NCBI GenBank assembly: GCA_039527025.1
Contig: BAAAJN010000009.1
Location: forward strand, 112,355-176,354
Reading direction: 5' to 3'
Source: Microlunatus lacustris
GTDB lineage: Bacteria > Actinomycetota > Actinomycetes > Propionibacteriales > Propionibacteriaceae
DNA: 64,000 nt
A program made the translations under genes and the position numbers. Positions 23,021-30,930 of this stretch are shown in pieces; position 1 is the first letter of the stretch; every line of letters begins with the position of its first letter. Below the pieces are notes generated by a model. It had not been told where the DNA came from. It ran no database searches and worked only from the letters and a program-made list of their open reading frames with translations.

Positions 23021-24439
23021 TCAGGCGTAGTCACGGCGGAACTGGGCTTCGAGCTGCTCCAGGGAGCGGCCCCGGGTCTCGGGTGCCTGCTTCGCGATGA
23101 ACAGCAGGGCGGCCAGCCCGAGTGCGGCGAAGATGAAGAACGTGGGAGCGATGCCCAGCGCCTCGACGGTGGGCGGGAACGCGAAGGCGACGCCGGCGTT
23201 GGCGATCCACAGCACGAAGACGCAGATGCCGATGGCGAAGCTGCGGATCTTCAGCGGGAACATCTCCGAGAACATCAGCCAGACCAGGGGGCCGATGGTG
23301 CCCTGCATGGAGAACACGAAGAGCACCACGAAGACCAGGATGAAGTAGGCCTTGACCGTGCCGTCCGGCAGCAGCAGCGCCGACAGCCCGATCAGCAGGT
23401 GGAAGAACGTGGTCAGCGCGAAGCCGCCGAGCAGCATCGTGCGCCGGTCGATCTTGTCGATGAGGTACAGCCCGGTCAGCAGGCCCAGCACGCTGAACAG
23501 CCCGTTGAGCGTGTTGGCGATGATCGCAGCGCTGGCGGAGAAGCCGGCGTCCACCAGCAGCTGGGTGCCGTAGTACATGACGGAGTTGATCCCGGTGAGC
23601 TGCTGGAAGACGCCCAGCCCGGCCCCGATGAGGATCAGCCGGCGGATCCAGCGGACGCTCAGGTCCGTCGCCCCACCCGTCTTGGACTGCAGCTCCTCCT
23701 CGGCCAGCTGGTGCACCTCGGCCATCTCGGCCTCCGCGCGCTCGGTGGTGCGCACCTGCTTGAGGACCTCGAGGGCCTCCCCGTCGCGTCCCTGCGCGAC
23801 CAGCCAGCGCGGGCTCTCCGGCATCCGCAGCATGCCGATGAACAGGGCGATGGCGGGCAGCACGGCGACGAGCAGCATGACGCGCCAGATCCAGTCGTTC
23901 TCGCCCCAGATCTGGTAGATCACGGCGTTGATCACGAAGGCGGCGAACTGACCGCTGACGATCATCAGCTCGTTGCGGGTGACGATGCGGCCCCGCCGCT
24001 CGAACGGCGCCATCTCCGCCAGGTAGACGGGCACGGTGGCGCTGGCCCCACCCACGGCCAGGCCGAGGATGAAGCGGAAGAGCGCGAGGACGGGCCAGTT
24101 CGGCGCCAGCACGCAGCCCAGGGTGCCGACGATGAAGATGCCGGCCAGCATCAAGATGTTGTTCCGCCGGCCCCGCTGGTCGGACAGGATGCCGCCGAAG
24201 AAGGCCCCGAACGCGGCGCCGAAGATCAAGATGCTGACCACGAACCCCTCGGTGAAGGAGGTCAGCTGCAGGTCGCGTTGCAGCGGCTCGAGCGCGCCGT
24301 TGATGACGCCGGTGTCGTAGCCGAACAGCAGGCCGCCGAAGGTGGCGACGACCGCGATGAGGCCGAGCCGTTTGGAGTGGGGCCCGGGGGAGTCAGGGGG
24401 CAGGTCGGAGACGGCGGAGCCCGCCGAGTGCGAGGTCAT
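23021..24439 (-). CDS. Sugar porter family MFS transporter, probable myo-inositol uptake
   Basis: This 472-aa protein has 12 predicted membrane helices. Sugar-porter signatures are all present: GYDTGVINGAL in helix 1, DQRGRRNNI in the first loop, PVYLAEMAPFERRGR, PESPRWLV, QQLTGINSVMYYG in helix 7, and PETRGRSLEQLE near the C-terminus. It is the likely proton symporter for myo-inositol, by analogy with IolT. The ATG at 24439 has GAAAGG 7 nt upstream. Its promoter holds the best copy of the cluster operator (24489-24502). It leads a three-gene minus-strand unit with the Usp and the second dehydrogenase. Confidence 0.88.
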   Translation of the reverse strand: MTSHSAGSAVSDLPPDSPGPHSKRLGLIAVVATFGGLLFGYDTGVINGALEPLQRDLQLTSFTEGFVVSILIFGAAFGAFFGGILSDQRGRRNNILMLAGIFIVGTLGCVLAPNWPVLALFRFILGLAVGGASATVPVYLAEMAPFERRGRIVTRNELMIVSGQFAAFVINAVIYQIWGENDWIWRVMLLVAVLPAIALFIGMLRMPESPRWLVAQGRDGEALEVLKQVRTTERAEAEMAEVHQLAEEELQSKTGGATDLSVRWIRRLILIGAGLGVFQQLTGINSVMYYGTQLLVDAGFSASAAIIANTLNGLFSVLGLLTGLYLIDKIDRRTMLLGGFALTTFFHLLIGLSALLLPDGTVKAYFILVFVVLFVFSMQGTIGPLVWLMFSEMFPLKIRSFAIGICVFVLWIANAGVAFAFPPTVEALGIAPTFFIFAALGLAALLFIAKQAPETRGRSLEQLEAQFRRDYA

Positions 24440-24488
24440 GGACACGCCTTTCGTCGTCGGTGACGGAGCGCGCAGCGCTCTTTGTTGC

Positions 24489-24530
24489 TATGTCAGGACA
24501 TAAACTAGAGCGACGATCCTCGTCGGTCAA
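24489..24530 (-). promoter_or_regulatory. Transporter promoter with perfect operator palindrome
   Basis: Read on the minus strand: TTGACC (24530-24525), a 17-bp spacer, TAGTTT (24507-24502), then the palindrome TATGTC-CT-GACATA (24502-24489) overlapping the expected transcription start. The core TGTCCTGACA fits the Corynebacterium glutamicum IolR motif KGWCHTRACA as I recall it. Binding here would repress transport and catabolism together. Confidence 0.72.
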
Positions 24531-24537
24531 CCCCCGG

Positions 24538-25236
24538 TCAGACCGCCTGCTCCTGCTCCCGGATCTGCTCGAGCGCGGCGTCCGCCACGGGTCCGTCGAC
24601 CACGACGCTCGACCCACCGGCCAGCAGCGGGCGCAGCACCGCGGACAGCGCCGTCGGCCAGGGGGTGTCCGGACGCACCAGCCGCCGGCCCGCCGGTCCC
24701 GCGTCGAGCGCGGCGAGCTCGGTCTGGGTCAGCCGACGCCAGGGGTCCGACCAGGCCGGCGCCGAACCGGGCTGGGCCACGGCCGGGTAGACGTCGGACT
24801 GGCCGCGCACCTCCGTGGCGTAGTCCAGGACCGGGCCGGGCAGCGGGGAGGCGAAGGGGAGGCCCAGCGGGTGCAGGGAGCAGGCGACGACGTCGACGCC
24901 GGCGTCGGCGTGCGCCGCCCAGTCCGGGCCGGTGACCACCAGCGCCGCATCGCCCGGCTCCAGGGAGACCGAGGCGCCCACCTGCCAGCAGGCCAGTTCC
25001 CACACCGCGGTCACCCAGTGCCCGGGGGCCTCCTCGGCCAGCGCCAGCCGGACGGCGTCGCCGGCGGTGACGTCCAGCTCGTCGAGCAGGTGGCTGGTCT
25101 TGTCCACCCAGTTGAGCAGGGTGAGCACCGACAGCTCGGTCCGCGCCCCGGTGGACGGCTGGTACCAGGTGAGGAACGGCTCGGCACCCGCCGCCCGCGC
25201 CCGTCGCCGCAGCAGCGTGCTCACCGTGTCGCCCAT
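24538..25236 (-). CDS. TIGR03089 family protein
   Basis: This 232-aa protein belongs to an actinobacterial family (TIGR03089) that looks like the N-terminal part of an AMP-forming acyl-CoA synthetase. It has the FLTWYQPSTGARTELS opening and TLLNWVDKTSHLLDEL helix, but no phosphate-binding loop or catalytic C-terminal domain. Its function is unknown. In Mycobacterium it neighbours an LCP gene close to manC, as Rv3268, and the same link seems broken here by the inositol island. A TACGAT hexamer (25243-25248) is 6 nt from the ATG, suggesting leaderless transcription. It is divergent from manC. Confidence 0.82.
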   Translation of the reverse strand: MGDTVSTLLRRRARAAGAEPFLTWYQPSTGARTELSVLTLLNWVDKTSHLLDELDVTAGDAVRLALAEEAPGHWVTAVWELACWQVGASVSLEPGDAALVVTGPDWAAHADAGVDVVACSLHPLGLPFASPLPGPVLDYATEVRGQSDVYPAVAQPGSAPAWSDPWRRLTQTELAALDAGPAGRRLVRPDTPWPTALSAVLRPLLAGGSSVVVDGPVADAALEQIREQEQAV

Positions 25237-25326
25237 CGGGCGATCGTAACGACGGGCGGCGCAGATCACACGGGCGAGCCGATCGCTTCGGCAGGAACCG
25301 GCGGCCGACCTCGTTAGGGTGCCGCC

Positions 25327-26406
25327 ATGCGCTACGTCCTCATCATGGCCGGCGGCTCCGGCAAACGGCTCTGGCCGCTGTCCCGGCAGGACATGCCGAA
25401 GCAGCTGCTCAAGGTGCTGGGCGGCAAGAGCCTGCTCCGGATCGCCTTCGAGCGGCTGGACGGCGTGGTGCCGGCGGACCGGGTGCTGGTCTGCACCGGG
25501 GCCGGGTACGCCTCGGTCGTGGCCGAGGAGCTGCCCGAGGTGAGCCCGGAGAACATCCTGGGCGAGCCGGAGGGCCGGGACTCCCTCAACGCCGTCGCCT
25601 GGCCGGCAGCCGTGCTCGCCGCCCGGGACCCGGACGCGGTGGTCGCCGTGGTCACCGCCGACCAGATCATGCACCCGGTGGACAGCTTCCGGGCGGCGCT
25701 GTCCGAGGGGTTCGCCGTCGCCGAGGAGGACCCGCTGGCCCTGGTCACCTTCGGGGTCGTCCCCACCTCCCCGCACACCGGGTACGGCTACCTGCGGCAC
25801 ACCGACCCGATCCCCGGGCACCCCGACGTGCACGTCGTCGCGGAGTTCAAGGAGAAGCCCGACGAGGCCACCGCGAGGGGCTACCTGGCCTCGGGCAGCT
25901 ACTGGTGGAACGCCGGGATGTTCGTCTGGCGGGCGGCGACGTTGCTGGACCAGCTGGCCCTGCTGCACCCCGAGACGCACGCCCAGGTCACCGCGCTGGC
26001 CGCCGAGCCCGACCGGCTGGCGGAGATCTACCCCCAGCTGCTGAAGATCAGCGTGGACTACGCGGTGATGGAGCCCGCCAGCCAGGGCCGGGGCTCCGGG
26101 CACGTGGTGGCCGTCCCGCTGCCGATCAGCTGGCACGACGTCGGCGGCTTCGCGTCGCTGTCGGACCAGCTGCCCCGGGACCCGCAGGGCAACGCGACGC
26201 AGGGCGTCAGCGTGCTGGTCGACGCCCGGGACAACCTGGTGATCAACCAGGCCGAGGACGGCCGCGTGGTCGCCGTGGTCGGCCTGAGCGACACCGTCAT
26301 CGTGCAGACCCCGCAGATCACGCTCGTCTGCCCCCTCAGCGAGGCGGAGCGGATCAAGGAGCTGGTCGCCGAGGTCACCGAGCGGCTGGGCCGCGACTAC
26401 GCGTAG
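25327..26406 (+). CDS. manC: Mannose-1-phosphate guanylyltransferase
   Basis: This enzyme makes GDP-mannose from mannose-1-phosphate and GTP for cell-envelope mannosylation. The 359-aa product has the pyrophosphorylase signature AGGSGKRLWPLSR at residues 8-20, the VVTADQIM metal-binding block, and FKEKPDE, with GSYWWNAGMFVW in the sugar-binding region. It lacks the C-terminal isomerase domain of long bifunctional ManC proteins. TAGGGT (25315-25320) lies exactly 6 nt from the ATG, a leaderless layout. The substrate would come from the phosphomannomutase at 37086 in the same conserved neighbourhood. Confidence 0.92.
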   Translation: MRYVLIMAGGSGKRLWPLSRQDMPKQLLKVLGGKSLLRIAFERLDGVVPADRVLVCTGAGYASVVAEELPEVSPENILGEPEGRDSLNAVAWPAAVLAARDPDAVVAVVTADQIMHPVDSFRAALSEGFAVAEEDPLALVTFGVVPTSPHTGYGYLRHTDPIPGHPDVHVVAEFKEKPDEATARGYLASGSYWWNAGMFVWRAATLLDQLALLHPETHAQVTALAAEPDRLAEIYPQLLKISVDYAVMEPASQGRGSGHVVAVPLPISWHDVGGFASLSDQLPRDPQGNATQGVSVLVDARDNLVINQAEDGRVVAVVGLSDTVIVQTPQITLVCPLSEAERIKELVAEVTERLGRDYA

Positions 26407-26439
26407 TTGTCTGACCTCGCGCGCGTTGTCTGACCTCGC
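26407..26439 (+). repeat. Direct 14-bp duplication after manC
   Basis: TTGTCTGACCTCGC occurs at 26407-26420 and again at 26426-26439, a 19-bp period, right after the manC stop. The rest of the 274-bp spacer to the DUF3105 gene holds no ORF with coding character and no clear terminator; phrases such as CGCTCCGCTCGGTCGC (26438-26453) hint at an eroded interspersed repeat. Confidence 0.5.
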
Positions 26440-26680
26440 TCCGCTCGGTCGCGGATCTCGCTCTGATCCGCTGCCTTCCTCCCTCCCGGGCAGGACGAAG
26501 AGCGTGTCCTGCCCGTCCGGTCGTCCAGGCAGCGGCGCGAGATCCGGCTGCCTGGCTGAGCCGGGCGCGCCGCGGAGACGCCGAACCCTTCGGCTCCTGC
26601 GCCGAACCCGTCTATCGAGCTACTTCCCCACGCTCACTCACACCGTCGCCTCAGCGAGTAGGCCCCATCAGGGTCAGTGG

Positions 26681-27421
26681 TCACGCGCCGTTGGGCTCCG
26701 GGGAGTTCGCCACCGGGTACTGGGCCATGAAGTCGGCGATGGCGGCGCCGCTGACCTGGCTGCAGGCCAGCCGGACGCCCTGCTGCTGGGTGATGTCGGC
26801 GGGGTTCTCGGGGTTGGCGGTCCAGCGGGTCATGACGACGTCCTTGCCGTCGGGGAACGGCCCGCCGTCGGCCTGCGACCACGGGGCGGCGATGAACTTG
26901 TCGGCCGGGTCGTAGTCGTCGCTGCCGAAGGTCTTGGCGATGTCGGACAGGGCGTCGACCTGGTCCTGCGGCGCCTCGGCCCGGTACCAGACCACGGTGT
27001 AGCCGTGCTCCAGGTTGTGCACGAGCGTCTCCACCTCCGGCCGGTCGGCGGTGGTGTAGAAGTGCTTGGTGAACGGCGCCGGGGTGGCGTAGTGCTGCCC
27101 GGAGTCGGGCGGGAAGCGGTCGTAGGTGACCTTGGTGCCCTCGGGGACGTGCTCCTGGTTGCCGGTGGCCGGGTTGGTGGCGACCGGGTCGCAGGCCGCC
27201 GCCGCGGCGGGCGGGCCGAAGTCGGTGATGCCGGCGTTGCGGGCCCGGTAGTCGTCGACGAACAGGTAGATCGGGTAGGCCAGCAGGGCCAGCGCCAGCA
27301 CGCCGCAGATCGCGAACAGGCCGATCGTGCGGCGTCGCCGCTCGGCCTTGCGGGCGGCCTCGAACGAGGCCAGCCGGTCCCGACGGCTGACGCCGGGCGC
27401 GGGCGTGGGGGACTTGGCCAC
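26681..27421 (-). CDS. DUF3105 domain membrane-anchored protein
   Basis: This 246-aa protein has a basic cytoplasmic N-terminus (about 45 residues), one membrane helix (IGLFAICGVLALALLAYPIYLF), and an extracellular DUF3105 domain. That domain contains the family hallmark HNLEHGYTVVWYR, whose two His residues could bind metal, with a short RLACSQVSG motif near the end. The function of DUF3105 is unknown. The GTG at 27421 is preceded by GGAGGAGA. It is the terminal gene of a minus-strand block downstream of cofE and fbiA, separated by a 150-bp spacer in which I see nothing else. Confidence 0.85.
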   Translation of the reverse strand: MAKSPTPAPGVSRRDRLASFEAARKAERRRRTIGLFAICGVLALALLAYPIYLFVDDYRARNAGITDFGPPAAAAACDPVATNPATGNQEHVPEGTKVTYDRFPPDSGQHYATPAPFTKHFYTTADRPEVETLVHNLEHGYTVVWYRAEAPQDQVDALSDIAKTFGSDDYDPADKFIAAPWSQADGGPFPDGKDVVMTRWTANPENPADITQQQGVRLACSQVSGAAIADFMAQYPVANSPEPNGA

Positions 27422-27571
27422 CGGTTCTCCTCCAGGGCCACCGCGGTGCTGCTGCGGTGGGGTCGACGGTTCTCGGACGCGTCGAGGACGGGGTGCCCGC
27501 GCGCCGGACGGCCGAGTCTAGCCGTTGCCCCGGGACCGGCCGCCCGTCGCCGAGGGACGCCCGCGGGCCGC

Positions 27572-28468
27572 TCAGCGCAGGTCGGCGGCCAGCAGGGCGT
27601 GCACCAGCGCGACCGCCTGCGCACCCAGCGGCTCGCCGTCGCGACCGGTCCCGGCCAGCACCGCGGCCACCCGCTCGGGCCCGTCGAGGGCGACGACCTG
27701 CTCGTAGCGCTCGGCCTGACCGGTGGCGCTCAGTGCGGCGAGCAGCACCGCCTCGCGGGCCCCGCGGGAGAACATGTCCGAGTCCGGGTCGCGGACCAGG
27801 GCGCGGGCCGTGCCGTCCGGCTCGCCGGGCGGCTGCACCAGGTGCGCCAGCCCGCGCACCACCGCGACCGGCCGGCCGGCGAGCTTGCCCTTGACCAGGT
27901 CGGCCGCACCGGCGACCTCGTCGGCGACGGCGGTGGCCGTCACCTGCAGCTCGTTGCCGTAGCCGTCCTGCCGGCCGGCGTAGCGCTCCAGCACCCGCAG
28001 CCCGGCCGACCCGATGGCCTGGTCGGTCTGACCGTTGCGCCAGGCCCGGCCCGCGGTGTCGGAGACGACCACGGCCAGCGCCAGCCCGGTGCGCGCGGTG
28101 AGGTCGCGGAGCAGGGCGTCGGCGTCGGCGTCGGGGTCGGCCGGCAGCACCAGGACGGTGCCCGCGGCCACGTTGGAGGCGTCGACGCCGGCGGCGGCCA
28201 GGGTGAGCCCGTGCCGGGTGCGGACGATCCGGGTGGGCCCCCGGCGGGCGACGGTGTGCACGGTCTGCTCGTCGACGGCGGCCTCGCGGTCGGTGCCGGG
28301 ACGCGACAGCCCGGCCGCCTTGCTCAGCACCTTGGAGGTGACCACCACGACGTCGCCGTCGCGCAGAGGCCCGAGCGGGTCGCCGGCGACCGTGCGCAGC
28401 ACCAGGTCGGCCAGGTCGTCGCCGGCCGCCACCTCGCCGGCGCCGTCGGGGGCGAAGACCGTGATCAC
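27572..28468 (-). CDS. cofE: Coenzyme F420-0:L-glutamate ligase (CofE-type, lacks the FbiB reductase domain)
   Basis: This enzyme adds the gamma-linked glutamate tail to F420-0. The 298-aa protein has the CofE core: DVVVVTSKVLSKAAG near the start, a GAGV-like metal region, VVSDTAGRAWRNGQTDQAIG in the centre and ADLVKGKLAGRPVAVVRGL after it. Mycobacterial FbiB is about 450 residues because a nitroreductase-like FMN domain follows; here the frame stops soon after the ligase core. Its GTG (28468) overlaps the fbiA stop by 4 bp, so the pair is translationally coupled. A separate reductase gene would be needed elsewhere to mature dehydro-F420. Confidence 0.87.
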   Translation of the reverse strand: MITVFAPDGAGEVAAGDDLADLVLRTVAGDPLGPLRDGDVVVVTSKVLSKAAGLSRPGTDREAAVDEQTVHTVARRGPTRIVRTRHGLTLAAAGVDASNVAAGTVLVLPADPDADADALLRDLTARTGLALAVVVSDTAGRAWRNGQTDQAIGSAGLRVLERYAGRQDGYGNELQVTATAVADEVAGAADLVKGKLAGRPVAVVRGLAHLVQPPGEPDGTARALVRDPDSDMFSRGAREAVLLAALSATGQAERYEQVVALDGPERVAAVLAGTGRDGEPLGAQAVALVHALLAADLR

Positions 28469-29460
28469 GCCGCCGGCGCCGATCCCGTCGGCAGCCGGTC
28501 CAGCGCGTGCCGGACGAAGGCCGCCGTGGCGTCGGCGTCCGCCATCACCAGGTCGGTCGTGGTCACCGCCAGGCCGCCGCGGGCGACCTCGGCGGCCGAG
28601 CCGGCGTCGCGGTCGTCCATCACCCACAGGTCCAGCACGCCGCCGGTGGCGCGGGCCCCGTAGTGCAGGCCGACGGCGGCGGCGTCGACCGCGACGCCGA
28701 TGGCGGGCAGCAGCCGGTGCGCCATCCCGAGCACCGGCGCCCCGCCGAGGATGCCGGCGAAGCCGACGACCGGGGCCGGGGTCGAGCGGAGCGCCTGCCG
28801 CAGCCCGGGCACGGCCAGGATCGGGCCGATGGAGACGACGGGGTTGCTGGGCGCGACCAGCACCAGGTCGGCCTCGGCCAGCGCCGCCAGCACCGCGGGG
28901 GTCGGCCGGGCCGCCTCGATCCCCACCCGGACCACCTCCAGCGCCTCCGGCGCGGCCCGCAGCCGCACCCAGTACTCCTGGAAGTGCACGGCCCGACGTC
29001 CGGCCGGGAACCCGGGGTGGGCGATGACGACGTGCGTCTCCACCCGGTCGTCGCTCATCGGCAGCAACCGGATCCCGGGGTCATCGGCCAGCCACCGGGC
29101 GGTCAGGGCCTGGGTGACCTCGGTCAGCGGGTAGCCGGCCGCCAGCATCTGGGTGCGGACCAGGTGGGTGCCGAGGTCGAGGTCGCCGAGGGAGAACCAG
29201 CTGGGCTCCACCCCGTAGGCGGCGAGCTCCCCCAGCACGTTCCAGGTCTCGCCGAGCCGGCCCCAGCCGCGCTCGTCGTCCCCGCCGCCGCCGAGGGTGT
29301 ACATCATCGTGTCCAGGTCCGGGCAGATCCGCAGGCCGTGCAGGGTGATGTCGTCCGCGGTGTTGCCCACCACGCTGATGGTCGCTTCCGGGTGCGCCCG
29401 CCGGACCCCCTGCACGAACTTCGACCCGCCCACGCCGCCAGCCAGCACCACGATCTGCAC
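28465..29460 (-). CDS. fbiA: F420 precursor transferase (2-phospho-L-lactate/PEP transferase)
   Basis: FbiA (CofD) transfers the phospholactyl or phosphoenolpyruvyl group to Fo to form (dehydro-)F420-0. The 331-aa protein starts with VVLAGGVGGSKFVQGV and carries VVGNTADDITLHGLRICPDLDTMMYTLGG, the defining block of the family, then LVAPSNPVVSIGPILAVPG for GDP/donor binding. Length is normal. The GTG start at 29460 lies about 50 bp from a divergent membrane-protein gene. cofE is fused to it by a 4-bp overlap. The adjoining whiB2, DUF3499 and phosphomannomutase match the Mycobacterium Rv3257-Rv3262 neighbourhood. Confidence 0.94.
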   Translation of the reverse strand: MQIVVLAGGVGGSKFVQGVRRAHPEATISVVGNTADDITLHGLRICPDLDTMMYTLGGGGDDERGWGRLGETWNVLGELAAYGVEPSWFSLGDLDLGTHLVRTQMLAAGYPLTEVTQALTARWLADDPGIRLLPMSDDRVETHVVIAHPGFPAGRRAVHFQEYWVRLRAAPEALEVVRVGIEAARPTPAVLAALAEADLVLVAPSNPVVSIGPILAVPGLRQALRSTPAPVVGFAGILGGAPVLGMAHRLLPAIGVAVDAAAVGLHYGARATGGVLDLWVMDDRDAGSAAEVARGGLAVTTTDLVMADADATAAFVRHALDRLPTGSAPAA

Positions 29461-29509
29461 CGGTGCAGTCTCCCAGAGGCGCCGGCGACGGCCGCACTAC
29501 TGTGACCGC

Positions 29510-30253
29510 ATGGAACGGGTGCAGCGGTGGCGCGAGCCCGCGGTCGTGGTGGTGGTGCTGGTCCTGCTCGTCCGGCTGGTGCTGGTCGCGGCCTTCGCCC
29601 TCAGCACCGCCCGGGCCGGCGTCAACGCCGCTCCCGACGCCGCCTACCTGGCCAGCCGGCAGCTGGCCGAGCCGACGCCCTACGTCGTGCTGGCCGCCCT
29701 GGTGCTGGCCTGCCACCTCCGCCCGGTCACCGCCCACGCCCGGGCGCTGGCCGGCGTGGCGCTCGGGGTGGCCGGCGTCGGCCTGCTGCTCGTCCTGGGG
29801 CTGGCCGCCTACGGCTACACGTCCTACGCCGCGCCCTTCAGCCAGCTCGACCTGGCCGACCGGCTGGCGGCGGTCGTCGTCCCGCTGCTCGCCGTCGCGC
29901 TGCTGGGGCTCCTGGCGCGGTCCTCGTCGACGGCGGGGTCGGCGCCGGCCCTGACCAGCGGCCCGGACGCCGACGAGCGGTCGACGTCGGCCGAGCCGGA
30001 GGATCCGGCCCTGGAGCCCACCTGGGCCCCCGACGCGGCCGCCGGAGCGGCCTGGACGACCGCGGGGGAGGCCGCCTCCGGCCGGCCCGCCAGCGGCTGG
30101 GGGACCCCGGCCGGGAGCGGCTGGGAGGTGCCCCGTGCGCTGGAGGCGCCCGGACCGGACGAGCGCCGGCCCGGCCCGGCCCGGGCTGATCAGGAGCCGG
30201 CTGACCAGGGCGGTCAGGATGACGTCCACCCCTGGGGACGACCGGCCCCGTAG
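29510..30253 (+). CDS. Small membrane protein with Pro/Ala-rich cytoplasmic tail
   Basis: This 247-aa protein has about four hydrophobic helices in the first 145 residues (VVVVVLVLLVRLVLVAAFAL first, then PYVVLAALVLACHL, LAGVALGVAGVGLLLVL and AAVVVPLLAVALLGLL). A ~100-residue hydrophilic tail rich in Ala, Pro, Glu and Gly with Trp-Gly patches follows. I recognise no family. TACTGT at 29498-29503 is 6 nt from the ATG, matching the leaderless pattern seen nearby. It is divergent from fbiA and upstream of whiB2. Confidence 0.65.
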   Translation: MERVQRWREPAVVVVVLVLLVRLVLVAAFALSTARAGVNAAPDAAYLASRQLAEPTPYVVLAALVLACHLRPVTAHARALAGVALGVAGVGLLLVLGLAAYGYTSYAAPFSQLDLADRLAAVVVPLLAVALLGLLARSSSTAGSAPALTSGPDADERSTSAEPEDPALEPTWAPDAAAGAAWTTAGEAASGRPASGWGTPAGSGWEVPRALEAPGPDERRPGPARADQEPADQGGQDDVHPWGRPAP

Positions 30254-30300
30254 CACGGCAGGGGGTCGGGGTGCAGCAGTCTCCATTACCAGGTCAGCAC

Positions 30301-30330
30301 TTGACGAACCGGTATTGACGGGCATGTAAT
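30301..30330 (+). promoter_or_regulatory. Promoter candidate for whiB2
   Basis: TTGACG (30301-30306), an 18-bp spacer and TGTAAT (30325-30330) form a plausible vegetative promoter in a locally AT-richer patch, leaving a ~165-nt leader before the whiB ATG. A second TTGACG at 30315 could serve a start further downstream. The leader carries no obvious ORF. Confidence 0.4.
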
Positions 30331-30500
30331 TCCACCAGTGTCATTCACCGTACCGGCCCGGCCCGCGTCGAGAGTCTGCTGATCCGACGAGGTGCCGGTG
30401 GGGGCTGCCGGGGTGGGTGGGTGGCCGCGCCGACGCCCTCACGGCCCGCGAAGTCGTGGTGGTCCGGCGCACACACAGATGCGGGGTCGAGGAGGCACAG

Positions 30501-30776
30501 ATGCAGGAACTGGCACAGCTCATGCCGGAGCAGGTGGACGACGGCGACGACGAGGGCTTGCTCGGCTGGCAGGAGCGCGCGCTGTGCGCCCAGACCGACC
30601 CCGAAGCCTTCTTCCCGGAGAAGGGTGGCTCCACCCGCGAGGCCAAGAAGGTGTGCCTGTCCTGCGACGTCCGGGGCGAGTGCCTGGAGTACGCGCTGCA
30701 GAACGACGAGCGCTTCGGGATCTGGGGCGGACTCAGCGAGCGGGAGCGCCGCAAGCTCAAGAAGCGGGCCGTCTGA
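30501..30776 (+). CDS. whiB2: WhiB2-type iron-sulfur transcriptional regulator
   Basis: WhiB2 (WhmD in Mycobacterium smegmatis, WhiB in Streptomyces) controls septation and cell division. The 91-aa protein has the four cluster-binding cysteines C29, C52, C55 and C61 in the spacing C-x22-C-x2-C-x5-C. The beta-turn GIWGG (73-77) and a basic tail RERRKLKKR for DNA contact complete the family pattern. GAGGAGG precedes the ATG at 30501 by 7-8 nt. Its place beside fbiA and ahead of the mannose/GT2 block matches the conserved mycobacterial and streptomycete gene order, which is why subtype 2 is preferred. Confidence 0.92.
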   Translation: MQELAQLMPEQVDDGDDEGLLGWQERALCAQTDPEAFFPEKGGSTREAKKVCLSCDVRGECLEYALQNDERFGIWGGLSERERRKLKKRAV

Positions 30777-30930
30777 GGTACCGCGGCGGGGCCGTCGTCC
30801 GTGGTGACGGCGGACTCCATCGCCTAGGGTGGGGGCCGCCCGACCGGGCGCCCCGGCCCGCTGCGCCCCCCGTGGAACTGCGCTGACCAGGGGGATCGAC
30901 CGACACCGAGCAGGGGACAGCGCTCAGCCG

